From assembly GCA_007132255.1 (NCBI GenBank), contig SLOZ01000039.1, positions 1-5,190 of the forward strand: DNA of 5,190 bases. Direction: 5' to 3'. The translations under genes and the position numbers were made by a program. The stretch is from Limnochordia bacterium. Its GTDB lineage: Bacteria > Bacillota > Limnochordia > Darwinibacteriales > B1SED10-159. The notes under the pieces were generated by a model. The model saw nothing but the letters and a program-made list of their open reading frames with translations. It did no database searches and was not told the DNA's origin. Of the stretch, positions 1 through 5,024 are shown piece by piece (the stretch's first letter is position 1; every line of letters begins with the position of its first letter).

Positions 1-716
1 ACCACAGGGATCATTGCGTTTTTCAACGCGTGTTTAATAATGACGGTGCGCTGCCCCAATCCTTTGGCGCGAGCGGTTTTAATGTACTCTTGATTCAGCA
101 CCTCGATCATGGTGGCGCGGGTGATCCGGGCTAACACGGCTGCCGAACTTAGACTTAAGGTGAAAGCCGGCAGCAGGATGTAGCGCCAATTGCCGCCTAT
201 CCACAACGAGCCGCCTCGTCCTGAAGCAGGCAGCCAGCCAAGGCTCAGGGAAAAGAGCAGCAGCAGAAGGATGGCAATCCAAAAGCCGGGCATCGAGATA
301 CCCAGCAGACTGCCGACCATCGTTAGGGTATCAAACAAAGTATTGCGTTTGTAGGCCGCTAGGACACCGGCAGTCAAACCTAGGACAAGTGCAAACACCA
401 TGCCAGTGACGGCCAGCTCAAGGGTATTGGGGAGCCGATTACGGATCTCCTGCATTACGGGGCGGCCACTGCGATATGAGCGGCCCAGATCCCCCTGCAG
501 GGCACCGGTGAGGAAGTTCCAGTACTGTGTGTGCAGCGGTAGGTCTAAGCCCAATTCTGTGCGAATGTTCTGCAAAACCTGCGGATCCGCTTGTTGACCA
601 GCCATCAGGCGTGCTGGGTCGCCTGGGGTGATTTGCAGGATCAAGAAGACAGTAATCGATACGCCTAACATAACGGGAACTAAGGACAATAGGCGGCGCA
701 GAATGTGTCGAAGCAC
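1..716 (-). CDS. DppB/OppB-like ABC transporter permease, C-terminus cut by the window edge
   Basis: This is an inner-membrane permease of a peptide/nickel-type ABC importer (binding-protein-dependent transport family). I translated it by hand: GTG start at 716, then 238 codons open to the window edge. The N-terminus (residues 1-18, MLRHILRRLLSLVPVMLG) is the classic DppB/GsiC opening, followed by TM1 and the conserved ITPGDPAR segment (29-36). Further hydrophobic segments lie at about 100-121, 136-160 and 178-197. The cytoplasmic EAA loop that docks on the ATPase is at about 209-238 (EYIKTARAKGLGQRTVIIKH). Family members run to about 300-340 residues, so roughly 70-100 are missing, including the last membrane segment or segments. 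A perfect AAGGAGGT site precedes the GTG, and the solute-binding gene lies 84 nt upstream on the same strand, so the two should share a transcript. The substrate cannot be read from the sequence. Confidence 0.95.
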   Translation of the reverse strand, partial: MLRHILRRLLSLVPVMLGVSITVFLILQITPGDPARLMAGQQADPQVLQNIRTELGLDLPLHTQYWNFLTGALQGDLGRSYRSGRPVMQEIRNRLPNTLELAVTGMVFALVLGLTAGVLAAYKRNTLFDTLTMVGSLLGISMPGFWIAILLLLLFSLSLGWLPASGRGGSLWIGGNWRYILLPAFTLSLSSAAVLARITRATMIEVLNQEYIKTARAKGLGQRTVIIKHALKNAMIPV

Positions 717-722
717 CGGCAG

Positions 723-730
723 ACCTCCTT
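723..730 (-). promoter_or_regulatory. Strong ribosome binding site that sets the permease GTG start
   Basis: On the minus strand AAGGAGGT stands 6 nt before the GTG at 716. It is a near-perfect Shine-Dalgarno match and fixes this uncommon start codon. The permease therefore has its own efficient initiation site and does not depend on translational coupling to the binding-protein gene. Confidence 0.85.
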
Positions 731-751
731 CGCTGTTGTTTACGGCACAGA

Positions 752-777
752 ATGGGCCGGCCTGAGGGCCGGCCCAT
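752..777 (-). promoter_or_regulatory. GC-rich intercistronic hairpin between binding-protein and permease genes
   Basis: An 11-bp perfect stem (ATGGGCCGGCC / GGCCGGCCCAT) closes a 4-nt loop. It begins 23 nt after the binding-protein stop codon and ends about 20 nt before the permease Shine-Dalgarno site. No U-tract follows on the minus strand (the next bases are TCTGTG), so it does not look like a full intrinsic terminator. Similarly placed stem-loops, such as the one between malE and malF in E. coli, protect the upstream message from 3' decay and so give excess binding protein over permease. That role here is inferred from position. Confidence 0.7.
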
Positions 778-800
778 GGTGCGCTGTGCAGTTCTGCTCG

Positions 801-2357
801 TTAGTCTTCGATGTAGACGGTATCTAAGCGGAAACCAGCCGGTGAGTGGTTATAGCCTCTGACACGCTGGTTCGCTGCATAGATAAGGTTTTCACTGAAC
901 ATCGGCAGCATCGGAACATCCCTTGCGACAATCTCCTGAGCTTCGCGATAAATCTCCAAGCGTGCTTCGAAGTCCGTTTCGATCTCGCCCTCAACCAGCA
1001 GAGCATCCAGTTCCGGGTTCGCGTAGAACATGGCATTGGCCCAGCCGCCTTGCTCATGGGATTTGAGCTGCGGGCCATACATGGTTGCCGGTTCGCCGGT
1101 GGCTTGTGACCATCCGAGGATGCTCATGTGTGGTTCGCCAGCATCCACAGCGGATAGAAAGGCACCCCACTCCATAACGCTGATCTCGGCGGTGATACCC
1201 AGATCGCCCACGGACTGCTGAATCACGGCGGCGATTTCTTTGTCCATCGGGTAACGACCATCAGGGGTGAACAGATCTAACACCAACGGTGTTCCATTCC
1301 AAAGTAAACGATCCTGACTATCCCATTCCCAGCCTGCGTCTTCCAGAATGGCCTTAGCCTTGTCCACATCATACTCATATTGGGTGCTGGGACTGTGGTA
1401 GGCCCAACTCACGGTGGGCAGCACGCCGTCGGTGCGCATGACGGCATGACCCAAGAAGGCTTCCAGAATCATGTCCACGGGGATGGCATGGCTGATGGCC
1501 TGCCGCAGGGACAATTCGCCCATGGGTTCACGGCTGACATTATAGAACACATAGCGAGCGTTGTAATCCGGTGTGGAGTACAAGACCAGATCGGGGTTTT
1601 CCTCCACGCCTTGGATATCGTTGGCTCGTACCCGCAGTACCATGTCGACACCACCAGTTTCCAGTTCAATGAGCTGTGTAGCTGTTTCCGGGATGGGTCG
1701 GAATACGACTTCATCCAAGAGGGGTGCTCCGCCCCAATAGTCGGGATTACCGACTAAGGTAACATGGGAATCGGGATCCCATTCACTAAACATGAAGGGC
1801 CCTGTACCCACCGGGTTGAAGCTGAAATCTTCGCCCCACTCTTCAGCAGCTGACGGACTAACAATGGCCGAGCGGGTGGACATGATCGATGTGTTCATGA
1901 AGGCAGCGGAAGGCCGTTCCAAATGGAAGGATACCGTGAATGTATCATCCACACGGATTTCCTGGACAATCTGAACGTCGCTGGCGCCCGGAGAAGCCAT
2001 TTCGGGATCCTTCAGCCGGTCAAAGGTATATTTGACAGCTTCGGCATTAAACGGTGTTCCGTCGTGGAAGACGACATCCTCACGTAGATAAAAGGTCCAA
2101 ACCAATCCATCCTCACTGATATCCCAAGATTCGGCCAGAGCCGGCTGGGCAATACCCTCATCGTCAAAGCGAGCCAAGCGTTCGAACATCAGGTTGGACA
2201 CGATCGCTGTAGGAGCATCCGTAACGTAGGCAGGATCCATTTTGACAACGTCACTGACATTGGCGATGACCAACCGCTGGTCAGCAGCTAGGACACCTCC
2301 CTCTAGAGCTATCACAAGGAGAAACACGAGCAGTGTCAACAGTGAAAGTTTTCTCAT
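801..2357 (-). CDS. ABC transporter substrate-binding protein, family 5 (peptide/nickel type)
   Basis: This is the extracytoplasmic receptor of a DppA/OppA-type importer: it binds a peptide-like ligand and hands it to the permeases. I take the ATG at 2357 as start, giving 518 residues. An in-frame ATG 11 codons upstream is unlikely because the predicted transcription start lies downstream of it and AAAGGA sits 8 nt before the ATG at 2357. Residues 1-24 form a Sec signal peptide (Arg2-Lys3, a leucine-rich core, probable VLA/AD cleavage), with no lipobox cysteine, so the mature protein should be soluble or non-lipid-anchored. Family marks are PALAESW (72-78), DGLVWTFYLREDVVFHDGTPF (84-104) and NPVGTGPF (181-188). 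Length is normal for the family. The next gene on the strand is the matching permease. Family 5 proteins bind dipeptides, oligopeptides, nickel chelates, glutathione or sugars; which applies here cannot be told. Confidence 0.95.
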   Translation of the reverse strand: MRKLSLLTLLVFLLVIALEGGVLAADQRLVIANVSDVVKMDPAYVTDAPTAIVSNLMFERLARFDDEGIAQPALAESWDISEDGLVWTFYLREDVVFHDGTPFNAEAVKYTFDRLKDPEMASPGASDVQIVQEIRVDDTFTVSFHLERPSAAFMNTSIMSTRSAIVSPSAAEEWGEDFSFNPVGTGPFMFSEWDPDSHVTLVGNPDYWGGAPLLDEVVFRPIPETATQLIELETGGVDMVLRVRANDIQGVEENPDLVLYSTPDYNARYVFYNVSREPMGELSLRQAISHAIPVDMILEAFLGHAVMRTDGVLPTVSWAYHSPSTQYEYDVDKAKAILEDAGWEWDSQDRLLWNGTPLVLDLFTPDGRYPMDKEIAAVIQQSVGDLGITAEISVMEWGAFLSAVDAGEPHMSILGWSQATGEPATMYGPQLKSHEQGGWANAMFYANPELDALLVEGEIETDFEARLEIYREAQEIVARDVPMLPMFSENLIYAANQRVRGYNHSPAGFRLDTVYIED

Positions 2358-2365
2358 CGCTACCG

Positions 2366-2371
2366 TCCTTT
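2366..2371 (-). promoter_or_regulatory. Ribosome binding site for the solute-binding protein
   Basis: AAAGGA on the minus strand lies 8 nt before the ATG at 2357. It decides between two in-frame ATGs: the one at 2390 would have no site of its own and would lie upstream of the predicted transcription start. Confidence 0.75.
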
Positions 2372-2390
2372 CGTTTTTAGTCGTATTCAT

Positions 2391-2419
2391 AGTTTACGCA
2401 TAATAATAACCACTGTCAA
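2391..2419 (-). promoter_or_regulatory. Housekeeping-sigma promoter of the ABC importer operon
   Basis: On the minus strand a perfect TTGACA -35 box (complement of 2414-2419) is followed by a 17-nt spacer and TAAACT (complement of 2391-2396), which matches 4 of 6 bases of the -10 consensus. Transcription should start near 2384, giving a leader of about 27 nt that carries the AAAGGA site. That start falls downstream of the upper in-frame ATG at 2390. The -35 box overlaps a small TGTCA/TGACA dyad, suggesting repressor control of this promoter. Confidence 0.65.
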
Positions 2420-2426
2420 GCTGACA
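2414..2426. promoter_or_regulatory. TGTCA-AGC-TGACA dyad overlapping the -35 box (candidate operator)
   Basis: Perfect 5-bp inverted arms flank a 3-nt spacer and cover the -35 element of the importer promoter. The same TGTCA/TGACA word recurs as an inverted pair near 2624-2629 and 2684-2689, upstream of the divergent gene. A 5-bp arm pair alone could arise by chance; its position and recurrence are what make it a candidate. I cannot assign it to a known regulator family. Confidence 0.35.
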
Positions 2427-2620
2427 TCCACTGCGCTCAACCATTTTGGTCGATCTGCAATGGGTTTCATAAGTGATAGTGGACTAGCCGGATGGACGGA
2501 GAACCACTTGAGCGAGCACGGCTTTGCTGGCCAGAATACCGCCCAGCAGGTTTCACTAGGAGTCTATGGCGGTTGCACAAGTCAGGTCTCTGCAAAAGCG
2601 CTGGAAATCGGCTCCCGAGG

Positions 2621-2692
2621 CGAATGTCACGGAATTATTGATCATTTGTAATTTATAGGTTAGACTGATAATAGCAAGAATGGTGACATTCG
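2621..2692. repeat. 10-bp perfect inverted repeat with 52-nt spacing, upstream of the ankyrin gene
   Basis: CGAATGTCAC at 2621-2630 is the exact reverse complement of GTGACATTCG at 2683-2692. A further 5-bp inner match (ATTAT at 2634-2638, ATAAT at 2668-2672) extends the pairing potential. The enclosed DNA is AT-rich and contains TGATCA (2639-2644) and GATAAT (2667-2672), so it may hold the promoter of the plus-strand gene. The arms could be spaced operator half-sites or, in RNA, the base of a long stem. Confidence 0.5.
2646..2672 (+). promoter_or_regulatory. Weak candidate promoter for the ankyrin lipoprotein gene
   Basis: TTGTAA (2646-2651) and GATAAT (2667-2672) are separated by only 15 nt, so the -35 match and spacing are both poor; the -10-like box is the better half. 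It lies in the most AT-rich part of the divergent region, between the arms of the 10-bp inverted repeat. The rest of 2391-2747 holds no convincing gene: an open frame at 2460-2651 lacks a ribosome site and a coding-like composition. A 6-bp hairpin is visible at 2525-2548. Confidence 0.25.
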
Positions 2693-2734
2693 ATGATTAT
2701 ACAGTAGCCTACGACGCGGAATGCTCATTTAACC

Positions 2735-2740
2735 AGGAGG
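2735..2740 (+). promoter_or_regulatory. Strong ribosome binding site for the ankyrin lipoprotein
   Basis: AGGAGG lies 7 nt before the ATG at 2748, which is ideal spacing. It confirms the start that places the lipobox cysteine at residue 20. Confidence 0.85.
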
Positions 2741-2747
2741 TATCGAG

Positions 2748-4352
2748 ATGCGAAACCATGGATTCAAGGTGCTTTTCATTCTCATTGTTCTGTTGTTGAC
2801 GGGATGCATGGAATATGAAGATCGTATGGCCTTGGAGTGGGACCAATCAGCGGTCCTAACGCTGACTATGGGGGTTAGTGAGACGTTCGTCGACGATGAC
2901 TCAGCGCTGACAGAAGAAGAGCTTTGGGAGGAATTGAACCAGGTGGAGGCTGTTTCGCCAGAATGGGTTAGCGTCTATTATGACGGCGGATACCAATGGG
3001 CTGAAGCGTTCGTTACCATCTCGGATGTCAACGCTCTGCATGCAGGTGCCGCCGAGTCCTTTCCTATGTTGGGTCAGATGGAGTGGTACGAGCAAGACGG
3101 TATCTGGCATTTTCGACGGACTGTAGGGTTGGTTGAGGATGCCCCCGATGAGTTGACCGAACCGGGAGCCGATGAGTTTCGGTCTCTGTTCGCTGCTAGC
3201 ATTCGTTGGGAGTTTACCGTTGAGTTCCCAGGAGACGTTCTACAGGCCAATACGGCTGCCCGCAACATTGACCATAGCACGAACACCGTTACATGGTCGA
3301 TTTCTCTGGCCTCCTTAATGGCAGAGAGCCATGTTATGACGGCCGAGATCACGCAGACCGCTGGGCAAGTGACAGATGCTTGCAGCACTCCGCCTTGCGA
3401 ACGGCCGGAGGTGGACGTACCGAGTCCCGTGGGAGATACCTCAAGCGTGGTTCCGGTTGAAGATTGGTGGGTGCTTAAGGCAAATTCCAACGAAGACGTC
3501 GACCGCTTGCTGCAGGAGGGCGTCGATGTCAATGAGCGCGATGCTTCACGACGCACACCGCTGATGTATTTTGCCAGTCGTCCCGATGCAACCCCTGCTA
3601 TAGAGCTTTTGCTCGAACAAGGAGCGGACGTGCATGCGCGCAGCATTGAAGGCTTGACAGCCTTGATGTATGCCGTGAGAGACGATGCATCCACGGAGAC
3701 AGTGTCAGCGCTGTTGGCCGCAGGTTCACCACTGGATGCACGAACAGAAGCCGGTGAATCGGCGCTGTCTTTGGCTATTCTTTATGAAGCCGACCGAGAC
3801 GTTGTCGGGCTGCTTCTCCAATATGGCGCCAATCCCAACAGCCGCCAGATCGATGGCTTGACTCCGCTTTTACAGGCGGCCTATGCCAGCTTCGATCCAG
3901 AAGTGGTCAGCTTGCTCTTGGACAATGGCGCTGATCCGTTACTAACGCACAATGGTGCCAGCGCTGTTATTGTCGCGGCGGCGTTCAATCCCCAAACAGA
4001 GATTCTTGCCCGGCTTCTGGCTTCCGATGCCGAGCTAGACCGCCATCAGGCCGATGGACTACCCTTATTGATGTGGGCCGTATTGAACCCCAATGCGGAC
4101 GCTGCTCGCCTGGTTATCGAGGCCGGTGCCGATGTTCATCAGCGACTACCGGACGGAACGACGGTGTTGATGTATGCTGCAGAGCGGGCCTCGAATCCCG
4201 CTGTCCTTGATCTCTTGTTAGCGGCTGGAGCCGATGGGACCCTTAAAAACGATCGGGGTCTAACAGCCTTTGATCTGGCTAAGAACAATTCCCGTATCCA
4301 TGGAACCGATGCCTACTGGCGATTGAATGACGCCCGGTTTCAGGTTAAGTAG
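2748..4352 (+). CDS. Ankyrin-repeat lipoprotein with an LppM/DUF3153-like N-terminal domain
   Basis: The product is 534 residues and exported. A short signal peptide ends in the lipobox LLTGC, with Cys20 as the lipidated residue, so the protein is predicted to be anchored on the outer face of a membrane. Residues about 21-205 form a beta-rich domain; its core (RWEFTVEFPGDV at 153-164, then NTVTWSI at 179-185) resembles LppM/DUF3153 lipoproteins, by eye only. A Pro/Ser/Val linker (about 206-238) has Cys212 and Cys217, the only other cysteines, which could form a disulfide. Ankyrin repeats follow: a cap at 240-265, then repeats starting at 266, 300, 334, 368, 402, 435 and 468, each 33-34 residues in the TPLMYA...LLLEQGADV style, and a degenerate C-cap (502-534). 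Ankyrins bind proteins; I see no catalytic motif. It is transcribed divergently from the ABC operon. Lipoprotein and ankyrin calls are firm; the N-terminal family is tentative and the partner unknown. Confidence 0.9.
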   Translation: MRNHGFKVLFILIVLLLTGCMEYEDRMALEWDQSAVLTLTMGVSETFVDDDSALTEEELWEELNQVEAVSPEWVSVYYDGGYQWAEAFVTISDVNALHAGAAESFPMLGQMEWYEQDGIWHFRRTVGLVEDAPDELTEPGADEFRSLFAASIRWEFTVEFPGDVLQANTAARNIDHSTNTVTWSISLASLMAESHVMTAEITQTAGQVTDACSTPPCERPEVDVPSPVGDTSSVVPVEDWWVLKANSNEDVDRLLQEGVDVNERDASRRTPLMYFASRPDATPAIELLLEQGADVHARSIEGLTALMYAVRDDASTETVSALLAAGSPLDARTEAGESALSLAILYEADRDVVGLLLQYGANPNSRQIDGLTPLLQAAYASFDPEVVSLLLDNGADPLLTHNGASAVIVAAAFNPQTEILARLLASDAELDRHQADGLPLLMWAVLNPNADAARLVIEAGADVHQRLPDGTTVLMYAAERASNPAVLDLLLAAGADGTLKNDRGLTAFDLAKNNSRIHGTDAYWRLNDARFQVK

Positions 4353-4385
4353 TAAGGGGATGCGGTTGAACTGAAGGAGCGTTCG

Positions 4386-4406
4386 GCCCTGCTGGAAGCA
4401 GCGGGC
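4386..4406 (+). terminator. Weak hairpin just downstream of the ankyrin gene
   Basis: CTGCT/AGCAG closes a 3-nt loop and can extend through GCC/GGC with a 2-nt bulge. It lies 34 nt after the ankyrin stop codon and is followed by only ATTTGG. It could be a weak terminator or a 3'-end stabiliser; the larger hairpin at 4560 is the better terminator. Confidence 0.3.
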
Positions 4407-4559
4407 ATTTGGTGACGAAAAGACGATAGATCGCAGGATACCGCTCCTGATTCAGCCGCCACCCGGAGAGTCTGGGAGTCCTCTGCCAGGAGTGGGTTGC
4501 TTTGAGCCGCTTCGTTCTGGCCATGGCTGGGTGGTGGGGAGCCTGCTTTGTGAAGATCA

Positions 4560-4598
4560 AAAGGTCCATCTTCGATCGGTGATCGGAGATGGACCTTT
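4560..4598. terminator. Long hairpin, likely bidirectional terminator
   Basis: An 18-bp continuous stem closes a GGT triloop: AAAGGTCCATCT pairs with AGATGGACCTTT, and the inner six pairs include one T-G wobble. On the plus strand the stem ends in CCTTTCTGT; on the minus strand it is followed by CCTTTTGATCTT. Both tails are modestly T-rich, so it could stop the ankyrin transcript from the left and any minus-strand transcript from the right. It lies 207 nt after the ankyrin stop, which is far for a dedicated terminator. Confidence 0.6.
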
Positions 4599-4642
4599 CT
4601 GTGGTGTTGACGCTAGTGCATCGAGGAGTCTTGTCAGGCATC

Positions 4643-4662
4643 TGAAACATGCGTCTGCTAGG
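4643..4662 (+). repeat. Short repeat, copy A (TGAAACA...GTCTGCTAGG)
   Basis: The copy reads TGAAACATGCGTCTGCTAGG. It matches copy B at 4893-4910 in inverted orientation, except for a 2-nt length difference after TGAAACA. Its 3' half also pairs locally with AGCAGAC at 4668-4674 to form a 7-bp hairpin. Confidence 0.5.
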
Positions 4663-4824
4663 CGGAAAGCAGACTATTTCTTCCAGCTCATCGGCGACCT
4701 CTTTCAGCCCTAAGCGTCCCAGTGTTGCCCTTGTGGGAGCTCCCGTCTTCAGGTCGCGACCCGTTTCTTCATATGATCCTGAAAGGCGTTCACGGGCACA
4801 TATGTGGCATCAACGATGTGAAGC

Positions 4825-4851
4825 AAAAGCACCGAAGCGAAGCCTCGGTGC
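4825..4851 (-). terminator. Hairpin plus TTTT, candidate terminator for the minus-strand gene at the right edge
   Basis: GCACCGA (4829-4835) and TCGGTGC (4845-4851) form a 7-bp stem. The loop contains GCGAAGC, itself a stable mini-hairpin sequence. Read on the minus strand the stem is followed by TTTTGCTT, giving terminator-like order. It lies about 174 nt past the stop of the gene ending at 5025, so a long 3' leader-out would be required. The direction is more secure than the assignment to that gene. Confidence 0.4.
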
Positions 4852-4892
4852 CTCTGAATCACATACAGAATGTGCGGGTTTCTATGATAATT

Positions 4893-4910
4893 CCTAGCAG
4901 ACCTGTTTCA
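4893..4910 (-). repeat. Short repeat, copy B, inverted relative to A
   Basis: On the minus strand it reads TGAAACAGGTCTGCTAGG. Together with copy A it forms imperfect inverted ends around about 230 bp (4663-4892). A TTGT also occurs 6-8 nt outside each copy. No clear target-site duplication is visible. Confidence 0.5.
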
Positions 4911-4943
4911 TAGAGTACAATCCGTGGTTTACGACCGAGTACG

Positions 4944-4967
4944 AAACGCCGTTTAGCAGGCGTTTTT
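4944..4967 (+). terminator. Hairpin followed by a T-run on the plus strand
   Basis: AAACGCC (4944-4950) and GGCGTTT (4959-4965) form a 7-bp stem around an 8-nt loop; the T-run continues to 4967 (TTTTT in all, partly inside the stem). It would act on plus-strand transcripts that pass the 4560-4598 hairpin, before they run into the convergent gene at the right edge. On the minus strand it has only GGCGTTTCG, a poor tail. Confidence 0.35.
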
Positions 4968-5010
4968 CCGAGTTGAGCCATCAACTTTGGGCGTTGAAAC
5001 ACGTCTGTAC

Positions 5011-5024
5011 AACAGGCCTGCTAG
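5011..5024 (+). repeat. Short repeat, copy C, next to the right-edge gene
   Basis: AACAGGCCTGCTAG matches 13 of 14 bases of AACAGGTCTGCTAG in copy B, in the opposite orientation. A further TGAAACACGTCTG just upstream (4995-5007) resembles the other half of copy A. The copy abuts the stop codon of the minus-strand gene ending at 5025. Confidence 0.4.

Larger units (their letters stand above)
4353..5024. other. 672-nt gap without an intact gene: hairpins, short repeats, coding-like fragments
   Basis: No reading frame here has both a ribosome site and a convincing product. The visible structures are a small hairpin at 4386-4406 just after the ankyrin gene, an 18-bp-stem hairpin at 4560-4598, a 7-bp hairpin at 4653-4674 (GTCTGCT / AGCAGAC), hairpins at 4829-4851 and 4944-4965, and three related copies of a TGAAACA...CTGCTAG repeat. 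On the minus strand three successive frames look partly coding: 4981-4859 (40 residues from ATG), 4907-4752 and 4809-4345. They have no ribosome site and change frame twice, so I do not call a gene. The lower part of the last frame runs through the 4560-4598 hairpin, which argues against it. The stretch may be decayed coding or mobile DNA. Confidence 0.5.

Noticed and set aside
439..777. Minus-strand open frame of 112 residues over the permease 5' end and hairpin
   Set aside because: It overlaps the permease in another frame, its ATG lies inside the GC-rich hairpin, and the permease translation is unmistakable.
2460..2651. Plus-strand open frame of 63 residues in the divergent intergenic region
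   Set aside because: No ribosome site, no recognisable composition or motif, and it runs into the inverted repeat upstream of the ankyrin gene.
3074..3694. Minus-strand open frame of 206 residues
   Set aside because: It is antisense to the ankyrin lipoprotein, serine-rich in the way typical of a shadow frame, and has no ribosome site.
4345..4650. Minus-strand open frame of 101 residues
   Set aside because: It runs through the long hairpin at 4560-4598, overlaps the end of the ankyrin gene, lacks a ribosome site and its lower part does not look like protein. Only its upstream extension looked coding-like, and that is reported as a finding.
4492..4913. Overlapping plus-strand frames (4492-4713, 4649-4897, 4722-4913)
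   Set aside because: All lack ribosome sites. The frame at 4649-4897 is serine/arginine-rich, as expected for the antisense of the minus-strand fragments.
4643..5024. CRISPR-like array
   Set aside because: Only three imperfect copies in mixed orientation with unequal spacing, and no cas genes.
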